This document shows positions 1 through 11,800 of a DNA stretch of 64,000 nucleotides, one piece after another; position 1 is the first letter of the stretch, and each line of letters starts with the position of its first letter. The stretch comes from Marchantia polymorpha subsp. ruderalis. Lineage: Eukaryota > Streptophyta > Marchantiopsida > Marchantiales > Marchantiaceae. Both the position numbers and the translations under genes were made by a program. Location of the stretch: NCBI GenBank assembly GCA_037833965.1, contig AP031358.1:2488001-2552000 (forward strand), read 5' to 3'. The notes below the pieces were generated by a model, which searched no databases, was not told the origin of the DNA, and was given only the letters and a program-made list of their open reading frames with translations.

Positions 1-800
1 GGGTGTATCACAGGCTTGTCTTTCTTTGTGTTGCTTACTAAAACTCTAATTCTAATTGAACTAATATAGAGTTCGAAATGCTAAGAACATAGGACAGGAT
101 TAACTACTTCGAAAAATTTTCCTTTACTTGAGCAGTTCTCGACTCTTACTGTGCACACTGGACCAAGTTTGCAGACATCTCTTGACTCTCTTGGTTTCTG
201 GCAGAAGTACATTTCTGGTCAGTGAATGTAGCAGTGGTCAACAGACTGCAAGACTGGTCTTATTGTCTCCAGTATTCTTTTCCTGGTTCCATAACCACAG
301 TGATCCATAGACATCTTTTGTCCTATCCAGTCTACGAAGAGAAAGCTGGAGAAATTGTTGTTGGCAGGATTCCTTTGCATTAGCCCATGTACTTCAGGTG
401 ATGAGAGAATCTCTCAGACTACCCACTGTTTACTTTTAGAATGAATGAATGGCCACTTAACGTCCACGAGACAGCAAAGGGGATGTAGGACATGTAGATA
501 ATGAAGTACTAGGCTTGTTGGGTAGCTACTTTTGCGACGACTGAAGTTTTACTAGTACATTAAATGAACATCTTAGGGGTGGACGACTGGTTTCATGACT
601 TCCATCTTTGGATACGTCGGCTAGGTTTGCTAGATTGTTAAACTTATTAACTTTTCTGTATGTGACATCGCGCCTGCTCATTTCTAGCGAAGTTTTTGAT
701 ACGACTGAAGCTTACTGAAATCTAGGATGACTTATTATTTCTTTCCGAAATTATGATACCTCTGAAGCTAACGAAATATCTGGGATATCTGTTTCTGCAG
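1..800 (+). other. Intron or intergenic sequence upstream of the first visible LCBK1 exon
   Basis: I see no exon for the conserved nucleotide-binding half of the kinase here, so this is probably intron of the gene that follows, with earlier exons off the left edge. It ends in a good acceptor (TTTCTGCAG at 792-800). Two degenerate copies of a GATAC-CTGAAGCT-ACGAAATATCT-like segment lie at about 690-731 and 750-785, suggesting a small local duplication. Confidence 0.5.
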
Positions 801-2671
801 GGTGGATTAGTAGCAACAGATGTTTTTTCAGTTGAATGGACGAAGACAGGTGCGACGTATATGGGCCACACTGTTGCTTACTACGGCTTTATGAGTGATG
901 GTAAGCTTTTTCAACTTCTCTGACCGCCTTTGGCTAACTTTCACTTGATTATATTGTTTTCGTAAGCTTTATCTACGGCTGTATAGCTCAAACTAATACT
1001 GTTTAGCATCGATAAACTACCGAAACTTGAAGTAGCTCATGGCTTACAGCGTAGTCTTTATACAGCTTTTTCAAAGAGAGCAGGGTAACCGTCTCATATG
1101 GGACGAGTTGAGAGATTCAATAATGGCGAGATTTCATAATCTTTATCAGTTCAATTGTTCTTTCCAGTTTCTCATCCTTTCAATGTGTCGTATGTATTGG
1201 TGTGTCAGTACTGGAGTTGTCAGCCAAGTATCAAGGTAGATTTGGGCCCTTGCGGTATTTTGTTGCCGGTGTTATTCGACTGTTCAACCTCCCGAAGTAC
1301 AAGTGCGAGGTTCAATTTTTGCCAGCAGAGAATCCCTCTGTTGAGGTTCGCATCGACAAATTAGAGGATCCCGTAGAACACCAGTTAGAGACTTCGGAGG
1401 ATAAAGGACCTGTTTTTGACAGCGAGTCGGAAATTGTCGCAGAACCAAGATTGAATAATATCGGTAGCCTGCCTAATCATGAGGGCATTATGGGTTCTCC
1501 GGCCAAGTTGACAGTTGAAGTCGATCTGTTTGGACCCTTGGACGCAACGAACGAACCCTCAGATTATGTCAGAGGACTAGATGGGAAGACGAAGCGATCA
1601 CCTTCGGCAAGCAGGTTATCAGCACCAGGGTCCCTTGAAGAAGCCGTTGCAGTTCACCCCATGGCCGCGGGAGCTAGCCCCTCCCCACGATCTCGATCCA
1701 GAAGCAAATCACGCTCAGATCGTGGATTATCAGTCTTGAGTGCCATGGCCCCTAAACCTTTGCGAAAATCGAAGTCATCACAAAGAATTGTAAATGCCGA
1801 AGCAGGTGTAGTTCAAAGTTGCTTGGGTGATAACATTGCGAACAGTTTGGGGAGGAGATGGGGCCCCTTGGAAGGTGCATTTGATTCAAAAGCAGGAGTT
1901 ACGGCTACAGTACAGTCGTCTACTAAGCCTCGTGAGCCCACCGCTGAAGATTGGGTCGTGAGACAGGGCCCATTTCTTGGAGTTATGATTTGCAATCACC
2001 AATGTAAAACAGTTCAATGTTTGGAAACACAGGCGATGGCTCCTCTAGCAGAGCACGATGATGGCACCATGGATCTGCTAATGGTGCGGAGTGTGGGTCG
2101 CTTCAAGCTTCTCCGCTTCATTATAGCCATGCAGTTTAATCGTCACCTTTCCCTACCGTATGTGGAGTACATGAAGGTAAGAAACTATACTCAACCATAT
2201 TACCTCAAGAATTGGCTTGTTGTTGTGATTCGAAATTTCGTCATAATCTGGACTTTTTTTTACATAGTAAACATAGGAATACATGCATAGAAATATTTGG
2301 TCGCCTCAGCCTATATAAGTCAGATCTCTGCCTACGTGGGTGGAGGGAAGAGGAGTCATGGGCCGGTAATTTTATTCCATGATTTGAGTGTCTTTTCTCA
2401 CCCGTAATAATTTTCAGCTCTGGACATGTAATATGTATACTTCGTGAGGCTATTGATAAAGGCACAGGATTCGAAGACAGTATTGATGGCTGAAGTACTA
2501 ATCGCAACTCTTTTTCCATAACAGGTGAGGTCAGTGTCATTAGAACCCAGTAAGAAGGGACATCTTAGATGTGGTATAGATGGTGAGCTGCTGACATTGG
2601 ATGGGCCCATTTTGACATCAGTTCTGCCCTATCAATGTCGTCTAATTGGTTGTGCGAAGAAGCGCTCTTAG
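801..2671 (+). CDS. LCBK1: Sphingoid long-chain base kinase (LCBK1-like), 3' part, three exons
   Basis: This is the C-terminal part of a diacylglycerol-kinase-family lipid kinase that phosphorylates sphingoid long-chain bases. Exons are 801-900, 1209-2176 and 2525-2671; donors GTAAGC and GTAAGA, acceptors CAG, and phases agree, with stop TAG at 2669. About 404 residues are visible. Exon 1 encodes GGLVATDVFSVEW and AYYGFMSD, joined to VLELSAKYQGRFGPLRYFVAG; the last exon encodes CGIDGELL and YQCRLIG. These blocks are as I remember them from plant LCBK1. The ATP-binding core and the start codon lie off the left edge. Between the blocks is a variable acidic, serine-rich insert with an RS-like run, SPSPRSRSRSKSRSDRG, that may be phosphorylated (inference). 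ATG codons inside exon 2 are internal. Identification is strong; substrate preference is from the family only. Confidence 0.87.
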
Positions 2672-3110
2672 TACTCACTCTATCTGAGTCAATGGGCATT
2701 GGCGTAATTCAACTATTTTGTGTAGGTAAATGTCATCCATTATAGATGTCCCGATACTTAAAACATCTGATATATTGGTAGATAGAATACAGCTGATTCT
2801 TTTGCAGCTGGTAGACGGTAGGAGATATTGCTGTCCTCTGACCACCTTTCTGGGAGAGGCACCGTAGGGCTTACAAAAGAGGCCTCTCACAATAAGGCAG
2901 CCAAGGATAGAAAGACAATTGTGAATATGGATAGACTGTCTTTGTTCATGGATGGCATGTAAGAGTAACGGGCTGAGTCATGATTGACAGACACAAATGT
3001 GTCATGGACGTTGTAGACTAGGTTGTAACATTCTGTGTGGGTTCAATATAAACAAGCCTGCTGGAGGATTTTTTAGTACTGGATCAAATAAAACTGGTAA
3101 GTGCATGTAC
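2672..3110 (+). other. Probable 3' untranslated region of the LCBK1-like gene
   Basis: Non-coding sequence follows the stop at 2671. The first canonical poly(A) hexamer in the right orientation is AATAAA at 3087-3092, so the transcript may end shortly after it. This is an assignment by position only. Confidence 0.4.
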
Positions 3111-6100
3111 CTAGTTGCACACCTTCTTCTCACCACACTGTAGTATGATGTGTGTCATCAGCATTACTTATGTACTTGGAATGGGTCGGTGCACTCTTTG
3201 CCCTGTAGAGCTTACCGCACGATGCCAGTGTTCAGACATACCCATGAGAAATGTGTGGGGACAGGGAAGCCCAACTTCGCTCTCCATTGTCATCGTGTGT
3301 TCCTGTCAATCAAGATTTAAGACACTTGTAAGTGGTTGTGCACAATAGCGCCTGTAGAAGGTGGGATGGTGTCCATGATTCTCGTTTGTGGCAAACTAAT
3401 ACAGTGGTTAGTGAATGAGGACCTCGATCCATGTGCATCACCAGGTACCATTCCAGTTCTTAATATCCCTTACCCTTGTTAAGGTTTTCTTATTCAATGT
3501 GGGGATCAGGAAAGCAGTGACGACATTGCAGAATTTGGCTTTGAGGACCGACGCAGGTGAAGCAGCGCATTATACATTGTAGTCGTTCTGACTGTTTACC
3601 TGTCGAGAAAAAGTCCACTGCTTCGCCCACCGAATGTGCTGCCATGAAATAGAACCAAACCACAAAGGCTATGTATAGAGCTCGTTTCACTCTCCTGATG
3701 GAACTTTATTTTTTACAGAACAACTACAAATTGGAGTTTGCTGTGTCCAGAAAAGGTTTATTTGAGGAAAAAAACTTGTTGTCAGGAAGTCCCATGCTCA
3801 GGTCACCAGTGGGTTGAGAACTTCAAGCTTAATTAGCTTTTGCCCTAAAGCACACTGACAAAGAAGCTTTTCCAGAGAAGAAGGGGAGGGTTCTTGGGGA
3901 CCTGACGAGGATGAATAAAGACGAAATTCTCATTCTGATTCGGTCAAAAGTTTAAAATCTTCTCATTACGAGAGAATCCTCCTCCCATCAAAGGAGATTC
4001 ATCGGGGGATGTTAAGAATACGCATTAGAGTACAGAGCACCGAACGCGATATGAGATCTGCTTGCAGTTGCCGCAGTCTAGAAAGCATTTAATCAACACT
4101 CCCGGGATTCATTAGAAGGAACGCAGAAAAGCTGAACAACCCCATGTATTTTACAATTTACCGTAGAAAGGGCCAGTATTGATACCGGAGTAGGCTAGCG
4201 GTGTCCCTCATTATGGTAATCCGTTAGTTGAGTGTAGGTCAACGCGGCGATTCGGCTTCATATGAAGTCTTGGGGACCTGACTGTAAGTCAAGAGTATAT
4301 ACTGTGGGTCAAAAGGACTTTCAAATAAATAAATAAATATATATATATACACATATATGTGAATCCACATATTGCTTTAGTAAAAATGGATCTTGTCCTA
4401 CGCAGGTGGTATGAAAATTTGGTGGATTGTTATGCTCGTTTTGCCGAGCCAAGTACAGCGGTAACGCGTCGGAGCATCGAAGTGCGGGTTGATCTGCCCC
4501 AGACGGATGTGGTTCATAGCCAGATATAGAAGGTCGTGTGAACTTCGCCCCAGCTCAAGTCTTGAAGGGCAACTGCTGGCAGCCCATATTCCGGGTGTGG
4601 ACAAAAACAATACCCGGGGTTATGAAAGGATGGCTAGATATTTTATGCTGCGCCCATCGCACGGTCTAGGCTCGGGTGGAATCTGCATGTGTTCTCGACG
4701 TCGAGACTTAGACTAGTTCTTCGCCTGCCTGCACTCGAAATTGCAGTGATGAACTTACCACAAAAAGAAAGCAAAAAGTGTGGTGAATCGAGGGTTGTCT
4801 AAATCCAGTCGCGAACTGCTATGCCATGGGAGCCTTTTGTATGAATGGCAGTACTGGAAGTGGAGCGATGCTGCTATCCTGATCCTACTGGAGGAGGAAG
4901 TGGAGAGCCTTCAGTTCGTCTGGGGACAAAGACAAGAGACGGAGCTGCTGCGAGGATAAAGATAAAAAGGGGTCTCAACATCCAGGCTTTCCCAGGGGAG
5001 AAATCAGACATGTGGCAGAAACGTGGGTGGTCAAGGACTCAAGCAGGCAGACGGTCAGTCCAGTCCTTCGGCTCCCCAGAGTCCCCCCTCCCTCTGCCTA
5101 CTTGCCTGCCCTCGAATTGTTCCGGACAACTTCCAGTCGCTTGTAGCAGCGCGAAAGGGCATGTCTGCCTGCCTCTCATGCGTGCTCCAGCGCAGCGTCA
5201 GGTCAAAGAATGCAGCACCTTGGTTTTCCTTCATCCTCATCCTTCTCCGCGCTTTTTTAAAGCTGTACTCGATCAAGGATTCTTTCCTCCTCTTGCTTCT
5301 TCGAGTCTGGTATTCTTGTATCACCAATGAAATCACAAACTTTCTGACCTACTCTCACGAATTTCACATGAATTTCGTGAACAAAGATTCATGGTCTTGT
5401 AGAACCGATCATCTTTATTTTTCTCCGAAATATTCAATGACATAGGTAGAGTCTGCAGAAATCTCTCATTAAATCTTTGCAGAACTCGTCTGCATCAAAA
5501 TCATTGTGAGCTTGTGAAGTAATCAAATCGGTCCTTGCACAAATAAAGGTGGGCACTGAGGTCAAGTAACAAAGACAATTTGGATGCTGATTTTGAGGAT
5601 AGGAAATCGAGTCCAGATGCAACAAGAACAGATGGAAGCAGATCATGCTCCTGAAATACACGTGACGCATGACTCGCCTCCGTCACTGGCTCGGACTCAG
5701 CAGGTTCACTTTCTAACACCCAAGGGCTGCGTTCAATCTCATCGACCCGTACAGAGTTAGCATCTCCCAACACAACTCAGGTACACTTCACTCGATGCAC
5801 ATATATTCCGTTGCCTTTCCCAAAAACAAAAAATTACTTAAATTGGTGGACGTCTTACTATCAAGCTGATCTACAGAAGTATGCATAGTTTGGGTTTAAC
5901 TGCCCATCTTATTCTCAAATGGTGGAGCTCGACAGCGTGTCTTGCAGAAGTTTCGATTTGAGGGTGTACGTTATTTATAACGATAGGTGACATGAAACAA
6001 AGATACCTCAATAATTGTACATTCAATAGAAGAACCTTGTGTTTATAATTTTATTGCATGCATAATTTCAAACATTATTAAGTAAACTCTGCCATGTGCC

Positions 6101-6460
6101 TATGGTGCAACTTTTGATTCAATGGGTATTCATTTTCTTCTAGGTTCACCGGAGAGAACCTTGAGGTTTTCAAAGGTGCGGTGGTACACATTCTTGGCCT
6201 CTAACAGTATTGGTAAGCGATTTTGATTCACCAACATGGAGCGGATATCACCAGATTGAGTATGGTTTCGATCACCATGCATCATGCATTTTACAAACCT
6301 TTAAAGATGTGATTTTGTTTTGACCGCTGCTCTGCATGCATACCGTACGAGTACTTTGATAAGGATGTGCATTACACTTGATGATCTGTTTGGTATGGTT
6401 TTATTCGAGATTTTTTTATATTCTTTATTATCAGTGGAATAGATGATACACCATGCTTTT
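3111..6460. other. Gene-poor spacer with no recognisable gene
   Basis: Several short open frames occur, the longest being 161 codons on + at 4845-5330 and 90 codons on - at 5501-5773. None shows a domain I recognise, and those around 5.0-5.3 kb overlap open frames on the other strand in GC-richer DNA, as chance frames do. A microsatellite (AAAT)n/(AT)n lies at about 4323-4350. Confidence 0.5.
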
Positions 6461-6467
6461 AGACAAG

Positions 6468-6611
6468 TACAAATTGACACAGAAACCATAAGCATCCATA
6501 TCTTTGTTGATGATTTCATATTTGTTAATAGACATCAACGATCTCTTATGCAGCACTTTGAGAGTCTTCTGCTAGCAATGGTTTCGTACAGTCTCCACTA
6601 GATTTGCTATT
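6468..6611 (+). pseudogene. Possible decayed copia-type reverse transcriptase fragment
   Basis: One frame reads IDTETISIHIFVDDFIFVN followed by a helix-like stretch (QHFESLL). The FVDDFIF block with a hydrophobic lead resembles the YVDD catalytic motif region of Ty1/copia reverse transcriptase. Immediately upstream, in another frame, a WFYSRF stretch could match the tryptophan-tyrosine region that precedes it in that family. Stops and frame changes surround it. The match is short, so this is a weak call; chance similarity is possible. Confidence 0.27.
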
Positions 6612-7329
6612 TAGGTGGAACAAGACCACCACACTAGATTTACTGGAGCCTCCAATGCAAACCTGTATACACCTCTTAAGACGGTTATCATCTATCTTCT
6701 TAGTCCAATGACGTCTTTCAATTTTACTTCGGAGTTTCTTTACGAATAATTTCCCTATTGTTTGTTTCAGTCAAGATGCCCAAATATTCCTTTCTTATGT
6801 GCAATCTTGGATCTCCATTTTTACCTTCTCGCTTGTATTTAATTGTTGTTTTCTCGCTAGTGGTATGGTGGTAGTTGAAGTTTGTTAGCCACATTAGTTA
6901 TTCTTTCTCTCTCAAGTTTGCAAGTTGAAGAATCAGTAAGATATGGGAAAAATCTTCTACGAAATAATAAAGATGATCTCCTTCGTACAGCATTATGGTA
7001 ATGTTCTGGTCTAGTACTGTAGGATCTTAGTCGGAAAAATAGGGACGTAATCCAAGGAGGACAACCTCCTCATGAAGATTCTAAATCTACTACCTGGCCA
7101 ATTTGTGAATGAATTTCCCTAGTAGATTCAACACACATATGTGGACCATGTACATAATATTATCCTGATTTTCATATTCAATATAGTAAATCTGAAACAG
7201 TCTCTGTCCAAACAAACGTTTTCACAAGATCATACGTTCATGTCATACACTTTAAATTTAGAGATCCATGTGAACAAATATAAATTTTATGAAAGTTTTA
7301 AAAAATAGCATATTTATTCGAATTGAAGT

Positions 7330-7545
7330 TTTATAAAGGAGTGTAATGATGTTAGTGTATATACACCCACACAGTATTAGTGATATACACCCAAGAAATG
7401 CTACACTATAGGTGAGCAATCGCTGTGCACCCGTGCTGCGCAGTTACTTGGGTGTATAGCGTGGCATTTCTTGGGTGTGTGCGATTTAAACTGCGTGGGT
7501 GTGTGTTGGGTGTATATACACTAAAATCAATATCACCTTTATAAA
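7330..7545. mobile_element. Foldback/MITE element with long imperfect terminal inverted repeats
   Basis: The ends are inverted copies. An 18-bp perfect arm, TTAGTGTATATACACCCA at 7352-7369, pairs with its complement at 7507-7524. Similarity continues outward to TTTATAAAGG at 7330-7339 and its complement at about 7536-7545. Inside, ACACCCAAGAAATGCTACAC (from about 7385) pairs with GTGGCATTTCTTGGGTGT further right, so nearly the whole element folds on itself. There is no coding capacity. The family and target duplication are not identified. Confidence 0.75.
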
Positions 7546-10500
7546 GATTAAGCGATAAGATAAGTTTAAAGTTTTGGTTTTGATTTTTTAATTATGATAT
7601 CATTTCAGCTTATAGTTACATGAGAAAAATAACTTAAATGAAAGATATTATGCCCAAAGATATGTCATAGACGAAAAGATGTAAAAAAATTTGCCACTAT
7701 TTTCCTCTCCTATGCTTATAAATTCAGCCAAAATCTGAATTTTCTAAATTAACTTGGAATGATTACACCTAGACTTAGAGTGATATGTATAGGATTCACT
7801 ATATACCTAAAATTTTGGAAGAACACATAATTCATATTGCTAAATTTCATTTTATGATTCTAGTATTTATCTTTTCTTGAAGAAATCCGTATGTTAAAAC
7901 TCATAAATTTAATGAAGAAATTTTCAACTCATGAAGATATGATAGAACTAAATTACATTATCTTGCAAAAATATAGTTTTGGATCAAAAGTGTAGTGCTC
8001 AATGCTAATTATGTTTTCAAAAAATATATATGTAATTCTAAATATGAGGAAAAACCTTCAAATTTGAAAACAAATCAATTATCTGAAGCTGAACAAGATT
8101 TTGCAAGTCATGCACTACAATAAACTCAAGTTTTATCCCTAAATTATAAACTCATCATAAACTTATAAATCTTTGCTCTTGGGGAAATGACGCACTTAGT
8201 GAGATGAAACCGATACGCGTCAATTGCTGGTTGAAAACTATTTCCATTTCATTAATAAATAATGAATACCATTATCAATGGAAAGTGCAATCAAATTAAA
8301 AAATGAATGATTTATATCTAAAATATATTTAGATTTTCTAAATAAATTTTTTTATCCAAAAAATCATGAGGAAAATTCATAATTAATTACATCTCAAATC
8401 AAGATTATCTCCAAAAATCTACAATATAAAATTTAATGATCATAGTAACTTTTTTAATTTAACATTCAAATTGAAAATTATATTATATATCAGTGTAAAA
8501 ATTTTTGTCATCAAATAATCATGAAAAAAATTCTAATTGATTAAAAATATTTAACTGATTTTCAACACAACTTAATTTTAATGTTTTAATGCAAATCTGT
8601 TATAGATCAAACTTCATAAATCATAAATCTATTTTGAGGTATCAAACAATTAATAATCAATTGAAACTGTATTTATGAAATCATCTCTACGATCAATGAT
8701 GAAAATAATTTGTTAAAATAAAAAATACATTTTTTTATGTTGATGATGCTACATCTATTATCAAAGAGGAGAGGTAAAATTCCAAAATATATGTTTATCA
8801 GAAAATTTGTCACATATTTTACAGATTTTCACTCCTTTTATGTGTATTAATCATTATAATAATTAAAGACCTACTTTCATAAGCTTTTTAATTAAAAAAA
8901 TATAAACAAATTATTAGTTAAAATTCAACAACAACGTCATGCAATTAAAAATATTGAAAATTTACAATCTAAATTATTTATATATATAAATATATTATCA
9001 AGATCAAAATATAAATTTTTCACATTTTTATTTTAATATCACAACCAAAAAAATCAAATTTATGATGAATTTTAGCTATTTAAGCAGATATTTAAAATAT
9101 TTATTTTTGAGATTTTAAGAAATAATTTTTTGTTTCATACCTTCTCATGAAAAAAAAATTATTTTGTTTATATTATATGAATTATATATTAAAGATCATA
9201 CGAAGTATTTTAGCCAAACTAAAAATGTCGGAAAATTGAATGCATGAAGATATCTTTCACCTCGTAGCGAGTGCTACAAGCAACTGGATTATATTAGAAT
9301 ATCAAAGTACAAAAATAGAAGATGCATAAGTAAAATATCATTCCATCCATATATACTGAGATGAAAAGTATCATGCAACATCTATTTTCAAAATTATTTT
9401 TTTGGCAAAACATATTAAAATGTTTGCATTAGATAAGTGTTTTTAATTTTATTTTATGAAGTAAAGTGCGAATATATGACATTAGAATATCACTTTACAA
9501 AGAAAACGCATATTGTAAAGATGATACACAAATAAAAAAAATCGCAATGATCCAAGTTTTGTTTTAAAGTCAGCAATATTTTTCATAAGAAAGTAAACAA
9601 GAAAATGATTTGCATCCATGGAAGCAAATTGAGTAACTTTTGATGATCTATCCTGGTACAACAAGTGATATTAGGATTTGAGCAAAAATTTGCTTAGTCA
9701 AATTATGAATTTCAAAATAGAGAAGTTTGAGGGAGAAATAAATGAATCCCTCTGGCCAAGATTATGATTTTCATTTAAATTGATCTCTATTAAACAGAAT
9801 AGAACACCTTGGTTTACATTTTGATAATCAAAGGATGTTGCGAAAAATTAGATTTTAAAATCTCATTCAAGGTTCAAACATGTAGAAATTCAAAATCAAC
9901 TTGTTTTAGAAAAAAACGACGGTTACTTTACTTATCAATGTTTTACATACAAGCTTTTTCTTAAGTTTTAAAATCAAAAGATAAATATGAGAGAATTCTT
10001 TTTCCTGATCTAACTTTTTACAATGGAGTAACATATCACTCACAAGAAGAAACTATAGTTTTAATACAACCATCTGATCTGTTCATGGCGAAGTATTAAT
10101 ATATGAACAAAATTCAACATTATGGACAGTCACGTCTGTTCATCACGGATTATTAATGGTTTTTACCTCTATTGATAAATATTTTATAAGCTCACAAACT
10201 TGAGACTATTCAGGGGTGAAACTTATCGAGAGAACATCAATTAGCGAGTATCCACAGTAAACTTACTTCCACAGTATTCACTTACTATGTGTTAATATGT
10301 GTTCCAATTATAAAACCTTGAAGTTACTTAGATGGAATTACAGAGGGTGCACTTTTCCAACCAAGGCTATTTGCCCGAGAACCAATATATTACTTATGAG
10401 AAAAGAGATTCTTTATTCTCCTTACAGCTGATAACTTCAGTACATATTTAGAAGATAAGAATACTGTATCATGCCCTGATAATGCTTCTAAACCACATCT

Positions 10501-10550
10501 TAGAAGTAATGGAACTTGTGGTATTATTGCAATACATCTTGATGTTTTAG
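7546..10550. other. Very AT-rich spacer
   Basis: Long A/T runs and almost no CpG are visible, with frequent stops in all frames and no open frame above about 60 codons. No gene, RNA or intact repeat is recognised. It is consistent with ancient, heavily mutated repeat DNA, which is inference. Confidence 0.5.
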
Positions 10551-11800
10551 TTTATCCCTCATATCGTTAACTGGAGTGCAAAAGCCAGTCGCGTTATTTG
10601 GGCCCTATTGGAACGTGTCTAAGTATCCTCTGCCTAGAAGGAAATCGATGTCTATTTTTGCAGGCAGATGGTTCTAGAACATTGCCTAGCTAAGAACATT
10701 TGTCCAGCTACCAGATGTTACCCGCCTAGTCAATCGAATAGGAGAGTACATATGAAGGGCACACCTCGTGATCATGACCCTATTCCATGGATATTGTTAT
10801 CAATACCTGTCTAGACATTTAAAATCTTACTTTTTTTTTCAATGCAATTTCACATTGAAATATTCATGTCAAAATCAATAAGTCTTAGTTTCCATGGTGA
10901 TAAATTATTGTAGCAAGAGAGACATGAAAAAATCATTTTATGCACAACGTGAGAGCCAAAAAAAAGTAAGACTAGAGTCGAGAACTTGACCAGCCAAACT
11001 GACCAAAGTGGCACATGACCGTAAGAAGATCAAACAAGTGGCACATACAACTTCAATAAATAGCGTAGAATATGACAAAGAGCTTATAATTCGGATATTC
11101 CTCGAGATACCAGAAAAATCTAAAATAAAACCTGCCGCAGGGAAGTAGTCCATGATACGTACTATGTAATGAGAAAGAATATGGCGACTGAAACCATGTG
11201 TTCTACATGAAAATATCTTTCTCCACACATGGTCTTGCATGCTACATACAGGTAGGACTCGACTGTGACTTTTGAAGTCAAGAAAAAGGTAGAATCTTTT
11301 CATTCACCTACATTCTGCCACTGTCTACGAAGCGTACTCATAGGCTGAAAGCAAAGCTGAAAAATATATGCTACCAAAGTTTGGTGACAACATTGTGAGA
11401 AAAATAATCAATATCCTCAGATCCGGGACGGTGCAGATTTGACCATTTTGCACAGCTCTAGGGAAGTACAAGACAGTGATATGTTATATACTTTACTTAT
11501 TTCTTTATGAATAGAATTTGTTGGTTTAAGCTTTTGGACTGCAACTTGTGTTACACTGTCTAGGGATCTTCTACATTAGAACTAGATGGGAAAGAAATAT
11601 GTTGAAGAATAGGCGGCAAGTGGAATTTCAGCAACCAATATTCCAATTTGAATGATACGAAGAGAATTTAGCTTTTGTTTTTTTCTCATCCGAGACAAAT
11701 ACGAGATCATTTGTTTAAAAAGAAGACGTCAGACATGAATTCTTGCATGAATCAACTTTTGAGGATTTGACATGTTTCACGAATACTCCCAGCAAAATTC
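10551..11800. other. Moderate-GC island between AT-rich blocks, no gene recognised
   Basis: Base composition rises here. The largest open frame is 121 codons on the - strand (10,938-11,303), cysteine- and phenylalanine-rich, with no domain I know. I would not call it a gene. Confidence 0.4.

Noticed and set aside
4845..5445. 161- and 140-codon open frames on + with a 93-codon frame on -
   Set aside because: Three mutually overlapping frames in a GC-richer patch, with no domain, splice or promoter support.
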